Shown here: in pieces, positions 16,158 to 24,608 of the stretch | How positions within the stretch are numbered: the first letter of the stretch is position 1 | Layout: each line of letters opens with the position of its first letter | DNA from: Chloroflexota bacterium | GTDB taxonomy: Bacteria > Chloroflexota > UBA11872 > UBA12225 > JAJDUF01 | Length of the DNA: 64,000 bases | Assembly (NCBI GenBank): GCA_022826725.1 | Contig: JAJDUF010000022.1 | Location: 218,011 to 282,010, forward strand | Direction of reading: 5' to 3' | Translations under genes and position numbers: made by a program | The notes under the pieces: generated by a model | Seen by the model: only the letters and a program-made list of their open reading frames with translations | What the model was told of the DNA's origin: nothing | Database searches by the model: none

Positions 16158-17270
16158 TCAGCACCCCCCGCTGATCGCCTCGTACACCCGCCAGGTTCGC
16201 TCGGCAATCCGCTGCTGCGTGTAGTGTGCCAGGACACGCTGCCGCCCGCGCACGCCTAGCTCCCGCCTCAACACCGGGTTGTCCCGCAGCCGGGCCAGTT
16301 GCTCCGCGAGCGCCGCGCTGTCGCCTTCCGGGCAGAGCAGACCGGCGTCACCGATCACGCGCCGGATTTCGCCGGAGTCGGAGCCGATCACCGCCGTCTC
16401 GCAGGCCATCGCTTCCACTAGGACGCGCCCGAACTGCTCTTTCCATTGCGGCGTGGTCAGCGACGGCAGCACCAGCACGTCGAGTTGCCGCAGGAACCCC
16501 GGCACCTCCGTCGAGGCGCGAGCCGAATGGATCTGCAGCCGTTCTTCCAGGCCGCCCGCTGCGGCCATTGCCCGCAGCCGACGTTCCTCCGGCCCCCAGC
16601 CCAGTAGATCGAGCCGCACTCCCGTACCGAGCTGTCCACACGCCCCCACCAGCACCTGCACGCCCTTCTTGTGCTCCAGACGGCCGACGTAGCCGACGCG
16701 AAAGAGGCCATCAGGAGAGGAAGGCGGCGCCGCGCCGGCGGAGAATAACTCCGGGTCAACGCCGAACTGCGGAATCACCCACGCCGGCCCCGCGTAGCCT
16801 TTGCGGCGCAGCACCTCCCGCGCCTCGGCGTTGCCCGCAATCGCGCCGGCCACCCGGCTATAGCAATAGCGCTCCATCAGCCGTACCGGCAGCGGATAGC
16901 GGCGGAACAAGTTCTGCCAGGTGAAGAACAGGGCGCGCGCGCCGGCCCGCTGCGCCAGCGCGACGATCTGCAGCGTCGCGAGGTTATACGGCTCTTCGTC
17001 CGCGTGGACTACGTCCCACCGTTGGCCACGAAAGCGGCGACCGAGCCGCGGGTAGAAGTGGGTGTGGAAATGGCCGTTCAGCGCCAGCGGCTCGACCACC
17101 AGCCGATAGCCCTGCGTATGCCGGCGGTCGAGCTGAAACACCCGCCCGCCGTGATCGCGCCACGAGGGCGGCACCACGACGGTCAGCTCGGCGCCGCAGC
17201 GCGCCAGTTCCTCCAGCTTGCGCTGATAGGCGCCGTGAATACACGCTTTGGAAACCATCAGGATGCGCAT
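16158..17270 (-). CDS. GT4-family glycosyltransferase
   Basis: A 370-residue GT-B enzyme. The N-terminal domain starts RILMVSKACIHGAYQRKLEE, where the usual glycine-rich loop is weak. The C-terminal domain has VGYVGRLEHKKGVQVLVGAC (about 192-211) and the donor-binding EQFGRVLVEAMACETAVIGS (about 284-303) with the two glutamates of the EX7E motif. It probably adds a sugar to a surface glycan or lipid; the acceptor is unknown. It is monocistronic. The closest resemblance is to hypothetical GT4 enzymes of secondary metabolite or exopolysaccharide clusters. Confidence 0.85.
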   Translation of the reverse strand: MRILMVSKACIHGAYQRKLEELARCGAELTVVVPPSWRDHGGRVFQLDRRHTQGYRLVVEPLALNGHFHTHFYPRLGRRFRGQRWDVVHADEEPYNLATLQIVALAQRAGARALFFTWQNLFRRYPLPVRLMERYCYSRVAGAIAGNAEAREVLRRKGYAGPAWVIPQFGVDPELFSAGAAPPSSPDGLFRVGYVGRLEHKKGVQVLVGACGQLGTGVRLDLLGWGPEERRLRAMAAAGGLEERLQIHSARASTEVPGFLRQLDVLVLPSLTTPQWKEQFGRVLVEAMACETAVIGSDSGEIRRVIGDAGLLCPEGDSAALAEQLARLRDNPVLRRELGVRGRQRVLAHYTQQRIAERTWRVYEAISGGC

Positions 17271-17300
17271 CGCGCTCGCCTACTATCGCACCATTCCGGC

Positions 17301-17385
17301 CCCCCTATGGTCCCCCGGCTGCGGCGGGGGGAAGGTGTATTCCCTCCCCCGTTGCAACGGGGGAGGGCTAGGGTGGGGGGCAGCC
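17301..17385. repeat. Long double-palindrome repeat (CTAT-GTCCCCC...GGGCTAGGG type)
   Basis: CCCCCGGCTGCGGCGGGGG hairpin, a GAAGGTGTATTCC spacer, then a CCCTCCCCCGTTGCAACGGG hairpin with GAGGGCTAGGGTGGGGGGC. A matching copy lies at 61451-61533, about 44 kb away. Confidence 0.75.
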
Positions 17386-17399
17386 CAGGGACCACCCGC

Positions 17400-17945
17400 C
17401 TACGACCTCGCCGCCCCGTCGCGTGCCGGCAAGCGGAACTCCGAGCGCAGCACGCCCATGTAGATCAGGTCGTGCCACACGCCCTCGACGCACATCTCCT
17501 CGCGCAGCCGACCCTCTTTGCGAAAACCGCAGCGTTCGTAGCAGCGAATCGCCGCCGTGTTGTACCACAGCACCCGCAGGTAAATCTTGTGCAGGCGGAA
17601 GCGCTTGAAGACGTGCCGCACCCCCAGCAGCACGGCATCCGTGCCGTAGCCGTGACCCCGGTAGTCGCGTGCCACCCAGATGGACAGCTCGGCAGCCTGG
17701 TGGGGCACGGACCGTTCCCAGAACGACAGCAGCCCCATGATCCGGCCGCCGGGGCCTTGCAGCACGAAGTCGGCCAACGCACCGCTCGCAGACCCCACGA
17801 ACACGCGCTTCAAGACGGACCCTTTCGGCGGGGTGTCCGTCCCCATGTACCGGTCAATCTCCGGGTCCGACCGCAGCCGCTCCAGTTCGGCCCGGTCGCT
17901 CGTCCGGGCCTCCCGCAGCACCACCCACTTCCCATGCAGCAGCAT
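17400..17945 (-). CDS. GNAT acetyltransferase (RimJ/RimL-like)
   Basis: A 181-residue protein of the GNAT fold. Near the start VLREARTSDRAELERLRSD is the beta1-alpha1 region, and the acetyl-CoA loop is WVARDYRGHGYGTDAVLLG (R/Q-x-x-G-x-G/A). The C-terminal pair LRVLWYNTAAIRCYERCGFR is the typical end of RimJ/RimL-like N-acetyltransferases. It probably acetylates a protein N-terminus or small amine in the cytosol. The start at ATG 17945 lies only six bases after TATAGT, which suggests a leaderless transcript. A decayed copy of the first 20 codons with the same promoter spacing lies upstream at 18716-18770. Confidence 0.87.
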   Translation of the reverse strand: MLLHGKWVVLREARTSDRAELERLRSDPEIDRYMGTDTPPKGSVLKRVFVGSASGALADFVLQGPGGRIMGLLSFWERSVPHQAAELSIWVARDYRGHGYGTDAVLLGVRHVFKRFRLHKIYLRVLWYNTAAIRCYERCGFRKEGRLREEMCVEGVWHDLIYMGVLRSEFRLPARDGAARS

Positions 17946-17951
17946 GGCACA

Positions 17952-17957
17952 ACTATA
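17952..17957 (-). promoter_or_regulatory. -10 element for a leaderless GNAT transcript
   Basis: TATAGT on the reverse strand ends six bases before the GNAT start codon, so transcription would begin at or next to the ATG. The -35 is unclear (TTGCCG at 15-base spacing). Confidence 0.45.
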
Positions 17958-18014
17958 CTGCACACCCCAAGGCGGCAACGCTCACGTCCCCCGCGTCACC
18001 GCCCGCTCCTGCAT

Positions 18015-18701
18015 CTAACGGGAGTCCACAATCAGAGGGTAGTAGGCAACACCCCAGTCTGTCTGTGGGTTGTCCATCATCAACTCGATGAGTAGCGGCA
18101 CCAGCGATGCCATGATCCGCGCCCCATCCTCGACCTGACGACGGTTCGCCTTGCTATTCCAGGTCGCGCCTCCGTGAATGAGTTGGTTTCGAAGCACGTA
18201 CAGACGGTAGAACAGTATTCGCAAGATGTCCTTGGTATCCCTGCGATCCAGTGCTCGCCCCACGTTGCGCGCGTCGCGATCAAACCGGAGTGTCCAGTCG
18301 TCGTTCCCGGGTAGGCCGTTGTGATAGTCCCAGAAGGGCTGGAAAACGTACTTGTTTCTCAGAAGTTCTACCATCGGTTCCCAGAACTTCATCAGGACTG
18401 CGTTATAGATCTTCTCGTGGCGGTCTAGTTGGATGATCTTTTCGAAGTAGTCCGAGAAAACACGACTTTCTCGTCTTTCCAATCGTGCCTGCGAACGACC
18501 ATCGGCGTAGACAGCGTTGAACGCAATCCAGTAGAAAATGAACGCCGCGTCGTAGTCACCCGATTCCATCTCCTGCTCGGCGCGTCCCAGCCAACTAAGG
18601 CAGCGTCCGGAGCGAAGACCAGGGATACTTGGAAACGGATAGTCGTTGGCCCGTTGCTTTTCTTTCAATCGCTTGTGGGTTGGCCCATCCCAGGTCGTCA
18701 T
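18015..18701 (-). CDS. HEPN-domain-like protein of unknown function
   Basis: A 228-residue, alpha-helical protein. The C-terminal helix pair contains RNQLIHGG (171-178), the R-x4-6-H signature of HEPN ribonucleases, followed by a long helix (about 188-212). The segment AAFIFYWIAFNAVYAD (52-67) is typical of HEPN-like proteins associated with Apea or DUF4145 families. HEPN proteins are often RNases in toxin-antitoxin or abortive-infection systems, but no nucleotidyltransferase antitoxin is adjacent, so a defence role is only inference. The ATG at 18701 was chosen over a far upstream start, which would run into the decayed GNAT copy. Confidence 0.6.
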   Translation of the reverse strand: MTTWDGPTHKRLKEKQRANDYPFPSIPGLRSGRCLSWLGRAEQEMESGDYDAAFIFYWIAFNAVYADGRSQARLERRESRVFSDYFEKIIQLDRHEKIYNAVLMKFWEPMVELLRNKYVFQPFWDYHNGLPGNDDWTLRFDRDARNVGRALDRRDTKDILRILFYRLYVLRNQLIHGGATWNSKANRRQVEDGARIMASLVPLLIELMMDNPQTDWGVAYYPLIVDSR

Positions 18702-18715
18702 GCTCCACTGCCCTT

Positions 18716-18770
18716 TCTCGCGCCTCTCGCGCGACACGTTCCCCACGCAGCAGTATGGTGCAACTATACT
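18716..18770 (-). pseudogene. Remnant of the 5' end of a leaderless GNAT gene
   Basis: The reverse strand shows AGTATAGTTGCACC followed by ATACTGCTGCGTGGGG, nearly matching the intact GNAT gene at 17945 (AGTATAGTTGTGCC, then ATGCTGCTGCATGGG). Spacing from TATAGT to the former start is six bases in both, but the ATG is now ATA. Translated, YSC-TILLRGERVA-REARERA aligns with YSC-AMLLHGKWVVLREART. Similarity ends after about 20 codons. Confidence 0.55.
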
Positions 18771-18883
18771 CCCTCGCGGAATCGAGGCAATCGGTTGCCT
18801 CCCCGCCGGGGAATGACGTATCATGGCTGCGATCCTCGCTTGGGAGATGTGAACGCAGCGAGGCAAGACCAAAGGAGGTTGCC

Positions 18884-20443
18884 ATGGCACGTGTGATCCG
18901 CAGACGCTATCTCGGTGGCGCCGCCGTAACGCTGGGCGGCGTGCTGGCCGCTGCCTGTGGCGAGGTCGAGGTGCGCTACGTCCAAGGCCCAGCCGGGCCG
19001 GCCGGACCCGCAGGCCCGCAGGGTGCGCGCGGGGCCGCTGGCGCCGCCGGCGCCAAGGGTGCGGCCGGGGCGGCCGGGCAGACCATCGTGGTCGAGAAGG
19101 AGAAGCCGGTCGTCGTCGAGAAGGAAGTGGTGAAGGAGGTCGTCGTCGAGCGTCCGGTCGTCGTCGAGAAGGTCGTCGAGAAGGTCGTTTCCCCCACGGC
19201 TGGCCCGAAGCGCATCCTCTTCGACACCGACTGGGGGCCGGATGGGCCGCGCGGTGAAGTAGTCAAGCGCAGCCTGGCGCTCTACCAGGAGAAGCGCCCC
19301 GACGTCACCGTGGACGTGCGCTTCAGCGCCGGCCGGGAGCAGGCCAAGAGTGGCACCGTGTTCGCGCGGACGGCGGTGCTGATCGCGGCCGACGACATGG
19401 GCGACCTCTTCCTGTGGGCGGCCTATGTCTTCGTCTACTGGGCAAAGCGCGGTCTCTTTGCCGACCTCACCCCCTACTTCAAGCAGTTCCAGGTCACGCT
19501 GGATGACTACGTCAGCATCCCGCAGCACGAGGTCTATCCGTATCCGAATGGGAAGATCTTCGGCTGGCCTTTCCAGGTGATTACCCGTGACTGGATGTAC
19601 AACAAGTCCATCCTCGACCGTCACGGTATCGAGCCGAACGAGAACTGGACCTTCGACGACTTGATCGACGCCGCCAAGCAGGTCCAGGAACCGGACAACA
19701 ACATCTATGGGATGCCCCCGCCCGGCTGGTGGGCCCACGTCATGACGATGTACCAGATCGGCGGTGAGAACGGTGCCCATAACGGCGAATACTACCTCTT
19801 TAACTCGCCCGCCGGGATTGAGGCCGGTCAGTTCTGGGAAGACATCATCTACAAGCACCAGGTCGCGCCCGCGCCCCAGGTGGCGGGCGAGAAGAAGCTC
19901 AGCACCGCCGCGGGCAACTACGCCTTCTTCATCACCTATCCGAGCGCTGCCTTCCGCAAGGCCGTCGGCACGAACTTCGAGTTCGATTTCATGTACGCGC
20001 CGAAGTGGCCGGCCAACGGCGAGCGGGCCGTGTCCCAGCAGGATCAGGCCCATATGGTCACCAAGTGGGCCGGCACCCGGGGCGTCGTCGCCGAGAGCGC
20101 TGAGTTGGCCGCGCACCTGGCCGGCCCGGATACCAGCGACCTCATCCTCACCCACGGGAACACGCCGCCGACCTGGAGGGCGCTGTTCGACTCGGATCGC
20201 AACATTCCCTCCGATACGTTCCGGCGCGACATCCTGATGCACGGCTTCGACTACCGCTACGTGCATCAGGCGCACGAGTGGTGGTACCCCATGGCTCGCG
20301 CGTGGCGGCCCGTCATCAACAAGGTGTGGGCCGGCGAGTTGTCGTATGTCAATGCGGCGGCGGAAGCCGACCGCCTCAACAAGCTGATCGCCGAACTGCG
20401 GACGCTGCACCCGACCTCGGACGTGCTCCAGTCCAAGCTCTAA
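18884..20443 (+). CDS. Extracellular solute-binding lipoprotein with collagen-like stalk (ABC type)
   Basis: A 519-residue exported lipoprotein. The leader has a twin-arginine RRRYLGG and the lipobox LAAACG at residues 22-27, so Cys26 should be lipidated. Then come a short VEVRYV, about 12 Gly-x-x triplets (GPAGPAGPAGPQGARG), and a charged repeat region (VVVEKEVVKEVVVE) that probably forms an extended spacer before the solute-binding domain (about 105-519). The rest matches family-1 extracellular binding proteins of ABC importers for sugars or oligopeptides. The AAAGGAGG ribosome site decides the start. No permease or ATPase gene is next to it. A paralogue with near-identical leader starts at 63746. 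Confidence 0.85.
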   Translation: MARVIRRRYLGGAAVTLGGVLAAACGEVEVRYVQGPAGPAGPAGPQGARGAAGAAGAKGAAGAAGQTIVVEKEKPVVVEKEVVKEVVVERPVVVEKVVEKVVSPTAGPKRILFDTDWGPDGPRGEVVKRSLALYQEKRPDVTVDVRFSAGREQAKSGTVFARTAVLIAADDMGDLFLWAAYVFVYWAKRGLFADLTPYFKQFQVTLDDYVSIPQHEVYPYPNGKIFGWPFQVITRDWMYNKSILDRHGIEPNENWTFDDLIDAAKQVQEPDNNIYGMPPPGWWAHVMTMYQIGGENGAHNGEYYLFNSPAGIEAGQFWEDIIYKHQVAPAPQVAGEKKLSTAAGNYAFFITYPSAAFRKAVGTNFEFDFMYAPKWPANGERAVSQQDQAHMVTKWAGTRGVVAESAELAAHLAGPDTSDLILTHGNTPPTWRALFDSDRNIPSDTFRRDILMHGFDYRYVHQAHEWWYPMARAWRPVINKVWAGELSYVNAAAEADRLNKLIAELRTLHPTSDVLQSKL

Positions 20444-20528
20444 GCGATAGGCAGTACCCAGAGGAGGGGTTGTTGCCGGGGCGCCGGCAGCAGCCCCTCG
20501 TTTGCGTCTGCGGCAAGGAGGACGTGTC

Positions 20529-21896
20529 ATGTCTACGTCACCAGGCTTCGCCGATCCCCACCTGCATCTCTTCCTTGACGACGAGGAAATCGACTCCCTG
20601 GTCGGCGTCACGCGGCTCATCAACCAGCTCCGCCGTGATTCCCTGGAGCCGGTGCTGCGGCCCGATCAACCCTGGGAAATGGGCCAAGTCGTGCCCCGGC
20701 GTGTCCTCTACGACCCGGCCGACGGCCGCTACAAGTGCTGGTACCTGGCTGCGACCACCAACGACCCGTCCCCCTATCGCTACGGCATCGGCTACGCGAC
20801 CTCGCCCGACGGCCTCACCTGGGAGAAGCCGCCCCTCGACGTGGTCCGCCACCCGGACGGATCGCCGACCAACATCGTGAATCTGCCCCGCGGTACCAGC
20901 GCGCGGCTGCTGTTCCCCTACCTCGACATGCCCGGTGCGGCGCCGGGCGAGCGGTTTGTGGCCACGCTCTACCAAGGCGGCGGCCCGCAACGGCGGGGCA
21001 TTTACCGGGCGGCCTCCCCCGACGGCATCCATTGGTCGGTCAGTGCTGAGCCGATAGTGCGCGCTGGGGATCGGTACGCCATCGCCTACGACCCGGTGCG
21101 CCAACTGTGGATGCTGACCACGCGCCGGGCCACCGCCGCCGGCGTGCTCCGCCAGCGGGAAGTGTCCGTCTGGGAGAGCGCCGATTTTCGGTCGTGGTCC
21201 TACCGGGGCCACCTACTGCGAGCCGATGAGCACGACCGGCCCAACACCGAGTTCTACAGTATGCTCCCACTGCGCTACGGCCCCGGTATGCTCGGCTTTC
21301 TGGAGGTCTACTACCGGGCCGTCGAGCGCATGGATACGCAGCTCGGTTGGAGCCGCGACGGTCGCCACTGGCAGCGCGTCGGACACCGCGATCCCGTCCT
21401 CGCGCGTGGCGGCGAAGGCAGCTGGGACTCCCATTGGGTGGTGCTGACCAACAACCCGCCGGAGGTCGGCGGTGACCGCTTGCGCTTCTGGTACGCCGGC
21501 GGCAGCACCCACCACGGCTCGAAGGGCGGTCACCGCCGGGCGATGGGCGTGGCCTCCATCCGACGCGACGGTTTCGTCTCCATCGAAGGGCGGATGGACC
21601 CGGGCTTCCTACTCACCGCGGCCCTCGATGCCACCGCGCCCCGCCGCCTGACGGTCAATCTCGATGCAGAAACGGGAGACGCCAGCGTCGAGGTACTGCG
21701 CCCCGACGGTCAGTCGGTTGCCGGGTACAGCGCCGAGGACTGCCGGCTGTCTGCACCGGACGGGGTAGCAGTGGCCGTGACATGGCGCGGTGGTGAGGTG
21801 GTCCCGCCGCAGGCTGGGGGAGGCGTCCACCTGAAGTTCAATCTCCGCAATGCCAGCCTCTACTCCTACCGCTGGGCGCCGGCCGACCAAGACTAA
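20529..21896 (+). CDS. Beta-propeller glycosidase-like protein (GH32/43/130-like fold)
   Basis: A 455-residue protein. Several blades carry the pattern Y-D-x-x-x-x-x-(Y/F)-K-x-W-Y, for example VLYDPADGRYKCWYLA, and YATSPDGLTWEKPPLDVV, typical of five-bladed glycosidase-like propellers. The last 90 residues form a small beta-rich domain (LTVNLDAETGDASVEVL, then HLKFNLRNASLYSY) shared with the protein at 27165. No signal peptide is visible, so it may act in the cytosol or be a non-catalytic relative. It directly follows the binding lipoprotein gene (85 bases) and probably belongs to the same catabolic unit. The stop overlaps the convergent SDR stop by four bases. Confidence 0.7.
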   Translation: MSTSPGFADPHLHLFLDDEEIDSLVGVTRLINQLRRDSLEPVLRPDQPWEMGQVVPRRVLYDPADGRYKCWYLAATTNDPSPYRYGIGYATSPDGLTWEKPPLDVVRHPDGSPTNIVNLPRGTSARLLFPYLDMPGAAPGERFVATLYQGGGPQRRGIYRAASPDGIHWSVSAEPIVRAGDRYAIAYDPVRQLWMLTTRRATAAGVLRQREVSVWESADFRSWSYRGHLLRADEHDRPNTEFYSMLPLRYGPGMLGFLEVYYRAVERMDTQLGWSRDGRHWQRVGHRDPVLARGGEGSWDSHWVVLTNNPPEVGGDRLRFWYAGGSTHHGSKGGHRRAMGVASIRRDGFVSIEGRMDPGFLLTAALDATAPRRLTVNLDAETGDASVEVLRPDGQSVAGYSAEDCRLSAPDGVAVAVTWRGGEVVPPQAGGGVHLKFNLRNASLYSYRWAPADQD

Positions 21897-22636
21897 CGCG
21901 ATCCGCTGGGGCCGGACATGAAGTCCCTGTCGTGCTCCGGTAGCATCGGCAGCTCTTCCATGAAGCGGTAGAACCGGCCCGTTGGCCCTTCCGCCGGCAG
22001 CGCGGCCAGCCAGACCGCCGTCGGCACCGCCTCGACCGGGTGGGTGTCCGCCGTCGGATTCATGTCCGTCCGTACCGCGCCCGGACTCATCGCATTGACC
22101 AGAATGTCATGTTCCCGCACCTCTTTCGCCAGCACCGCGGTCAGGGCGTTCACCGCGGCTTTCGAGCCGGCGTAGGCGGCGCTTCCCGGTTGGCACATGA
22201 AGGCGGAGGCCGAGCTGACGTTCACAATCCGCCCGTACCCCTGCGCGATCATGTGCGGCAGTACCGCGTAGCAACAGGCGTATAGCCCCGCCGTGTTGAC
22301 TGCGAACACGTTGGCGAACCGCTCCGGCGGTATCTCGGCGACCGGCCCGTTGGCAAAGTTGACGCCAGCGTTATTGCACAGCACGTCAATCCGCCCTAGC
22401 TCCCCGACTGTCCGGTTGACGACGCGGCCGACCTCCGCGTACTCGGTAACGTCCAGCCGGAAAACACTGCTGGACCCGCCGCCGGCCGCAATCTGCTCGG
22501 CCACCGCTTGCATTCGCTCCTCATCGCGGGACGTGAGAACGACGTGGGCGCCAGCCCGCGCATAGCCCAGCGCGATCTCCGCACCGATCCCCCGGCTGGC
22601 GCCCGTGACCAGCGCGACCTTCCCCTTCAGCTCCAT
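21893..22636 (-). CDS. Short-chain dehydrogenase/reductase (SDR)
   Basis: A 247-residue classical SDR. Cofactor motif TGASRGIG (11-18), the Asp-containing FRLDVTEYAEV, NNAG (about 88-91), and the catalytic Ser in VSSASAF with Tyr and Lys in YAGSK. These enzymes oxidise or reduce alcohols and ketones with NAD(P)H. The Pro-Gly segment MSPGAVRTDM is in place. The ATG follows GTGAGGAGG. It lies in a block of oxidoreductase genes and is likely to act on the same carbohydrate-like substrate as its neighbours. Substrate specificity cannot be read. Confidence 0.9.
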   Translation of the reverse strand: MELKGKVALVTGASRGIGAEIALGYARAGAHVVLTSRDEERMQAVAEQIAAGGGSSSVFRLDVTEYAEVGRVVNRTVGELGRIDVLCNNAGVNFANGPVAEIPPERFANVFAVNTAGLYACCYAVLPHMIAQGYGRIVNVSSASAFMCQPGSAAYAGSKAAVNALTAVLAKEVREHDILVNAMSPGAVRTDMNPTADTHPVEAVPTAVWLAALPAEGPTGRFYRFMEELPMLPEHDRDFMSGPSGSR

Positions 22637-22680
22637 CGGTCCTCCTCACTCACAAGAGTAGGTTTTCGTGTGGATGAGCA

Positions 22681-22763
22681 CCCTCTCCCTTCAGGGAAGG
22701 AGCAAAGATCGGCGCATAGACTCCCCTTCCCTCCAGGGAAGGGGCCGGGGGTTAGGTCCAAAC
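22681..22763. repeat. Palindromic repeats, TTAGGT variant at a gene end
   Basis: A truncated CCCTTCAGGGAAGGA element and a full copy CCCCTTCCCTCCAGGGAAGG with the GGGGGTTAGGTCCAAAC tail. The TTA at 22752-22754 is the stop codon of the PhyH-like gene, so the repeat supplies the end of that coding sequence. Confidence 0.75.
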
Positions 22764-23528
22764 CCACCGCTCGCAGCCCTCGAAAGGCATGTGCTCCCCG
22801 GCGCGATAGCGGGGCCGCGGCAGGTAGTCGTTGACGTCGGCCACCGCTTCGCCCCGCAGTAGGAACGCCGAGGGCCACTGCTCGTCGCTGACGATGCGCG
22901 TCGTCGTGGGAATATAGCGGATGGTCAGACCGGTGCGCGTCGTACACGAGGTGTTGGCGTTCGATCCGTGAATGATATTGGGGTGATGCACCGACACGTC
23001 CCCGGCACTGAGCACGAGGTCAACGGCCCGGTCCGCTTCCACTAGCTCCGGCGCAATCTGCGAGTTGAGCACGTTCGGCACGTCTTCGCGCCGCTCCATC
23101 TCGTGCAGATGCATCGCCTGCGTCCCCGGAATGACCCGCAGGCAGCCGTTCTCCGGTGTCGCATCATCCACCGCCAGCCACAGCGTCACTACCTCCATCG
23201 GCTCCAGCGGCCAGTAGGAGCCGTCCTGGTGCCAGAGCACCGGCTGTCCGTCCTCCGGCGGCTTCGAGATGTAATGCGAGGCGAAGAGCGCGATATTCGG
23301 GCCAACGTACTCCTCGGCGATGTCCAAGAGCCGGTCGTCGCTGATCAACCGCACCCAGAACGGATCGTTCCGCATCAGATGGGCGTGCAGGTGCTCCGGC
23401 CGCAACCCCGGATTGCGCTCCAGGAGCCAGACGACGTGATCTCGGGCTTCCTGGACCAGCCCGGCATCCAGGACCTGCCGATAGATCGCATAGCCGTCAC
23501 GCGCAAACCGTTGCTTTTGAGCGCTCAT
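22752..23528 (-). CDS. Phytanoyl-CoA dioxygenase (PhyH) family protein
   Basis: A 258-residue Fe(II)/2-oxoglutarate-dependent oxygenase of the PhyH family. The iron ligands His and Asp are seen in VLWHQDGSYW (about 97-106), the third His in DVSVHHPNIIHGS, and the 2-oxoglutarate Arg in TRTGLTIRY near residue 208-216. Members hydroxylate lipids or natural products; environmental Chloroflexota carry many copies. The ATG lies below an AGGAGGG site at slightly long spacing. It is the next gene downstream of the 2-hydroxyacid dehydrogenase, 31 bases away, so probably in one operon. Confidence 0.88.
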   Translation of the reverse strand: MSAQKQRFARDGYAIYRQVLDAGLVQEARDHVVWLLERNPGLRPEHLHAHLMRNDPFWVRLISDDRLLDIAEEYVGPNIALFASHYISKPPEDGQPVLWHQDGSYWPLEPMEVVTLWLAVDDATPENGCLRVIPGTQAMHLHEMERREDVPNVLNSQIAPELVEADRAVDLVLSAGDVSVHHPNIIHGSNANTSCTTRTGLTIRYIPTTTRIVSDEQWPSAFLLRGEAVADVNDYLPRPRYRAGEHMPFEGCERWVWT

Positions 23529-23559
23529 GGTCGTGGCCCTTCCCCCTCCTGGAATTGCG

Positions 23560-24588
23560 TCAGTACCCCTTTGCTCTCGTCACCACGTTCACCAGCGGCT
23601 CGTCACGCATGTATCGCCTGAGGTTAGTGAGGAACAAGTCTTGCACTCTGCGGATGTAGTTGGCGTTGCGGTTGCCCGACACGTGCGGCGTCAAGAGCAC
23701 GTTGTCGAATGACCAGAGCGGATGCTCCGGGGGCAGCGGCCTCGGGTCCGTGTGCAGCACGTCCAGGCAGGCGCCTTGAATTGTGCCCTGCTCCAGCGCC
23801 CGGACCAGCGCGTCGTGATCCACAACCCCTCCCCGGCTGACGTTGATGAAGTAGGCGCCACGTCGCATCGCTGCGAACGCATCGTCGTCGAAGATCTGCG
23901 CCGTCTCTGTGGTCATGGGCACCGTGGAGACCACGAAATCGGACTCTGCCAGGAGCGCGCCTAGATCCCTCGGCCCGAAGATCGTTTCCGGAATGCTCCC
24001 GTCGGGATCGCCCACCCCGGTGAGTTCGAATCCCTCGGCTTGCCGCCGTTCCGGGTGGCGCTTCAGGGCCAGCACGCGCATGTTGAAGCTCTTGGCGAGA
24101 CGCGCTACCTCCCGGCCGATGTGTCCATAGCCGACAATCCCGACCGTCTGTCCCCAGAGATCGGTAAGTGTGCTATGCGACCGGTCCCGCACTTTCTGCT
24201 GTTGGTCACGATAGAAACCCAGCAGCCCGCGCACCAGCAAACCCATCGCAAAGAGGCAGTATTCGGCGATGGGAACGGCGTGGCAGCCGGCAGCGCACGT
24301 CACGACGACGCCGTTGGGCGGGTCGAATACCGGACTCGACAGCTTGTTGTCTACCCCGGTGGAGGTCATCTGCAGCCACCGCAGCTGCGAGTCCGGCCTG
24401 AGGGTTTCCGGAAACCACATCGTGTAGATGATCTCCTCGTCCCCTAGCGCCGCCGTGACCTCCGCATGCGACCGGCAGGCCCGCTGTGTTATCTCCAAGC
24501 GGGGCGATATGGCCGCGATCTCCGCCAGCAGGTCCTCCCGCCCCTCCAGCTCCGGCACCGTCACCAGCAGCTTGGTCGTTCCTGTCAT
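23560..24588 (-). CDS. D-isomer-specific 2-hydroxyacid dehydrogenase
   Basis: A 342-residue protein. The NAD motif is GYGHIGREVARLAKSF (about 146-161), the substrate Arg is in NVSRGGVVDHDAL, an acidic residue follows in CLDVLHTDP, and the catalytic His is in LLTPHVSG. It oxidises or reduces a 2-hydroxy acid with NAD(H). The ATG at 24588 follows AAAGG; longer upstream reading is not needed. It lies 20 bases downstream of the enolase-superfamily gene and 31 bases upstream of the PhyH-like gene, so the three are likely co-transcribed with the Gfo/Idh/MocA gene. Confidence 0.88.
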   Translation of the reverse strand: MTGTTKLLVTVPELEGREDLLAEIAAISPRLEITQRACRSHAEVTAALGDEEIIYTMWFPETLRPDSQLRWLQMTSTGVDNKLSSPVFDPPNGVVVTCAAGCHAVPIAEYCLFAMGLLVRGLLGFYRDQQQKVRDRSHSTLTDLWGQTVGIVGYGHIGREVARLAKSFNMRVLALKRHPERRQAEGFELTGVGDPDGSIPETIFGPRDLGALLAESDFVVSTVPMTTETAQIFDDDAFAAMRRGAYFINVSRGGVVDHDALVRALEQGTIQGACLDVLHTDPRPLPPEHPLWSFDNVLLTPHVSGNRNANYIRRVQDLFLTNLRRYMRDEPLVNVVTRAKGY

Positions 24589-24608
24589 GCCTTTCTCTTT
24601 CTTGGCCT

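Noticed and set aside
18821..20623. 600-codon reverse-strand open frame opposite the binding lipoprotein
   Set aside because: A shadow of codon bias at high GC; the forward frame has clear leader, lipobox and ribosome site.
24015..24035. GAGTTCGAATCCC, a T-loop-like match to tRNA
   Set aside because: It lies inside the 2-hydroxyacid dehydrogenase gene, and no acceptor or anticodon arm can be folded around it.
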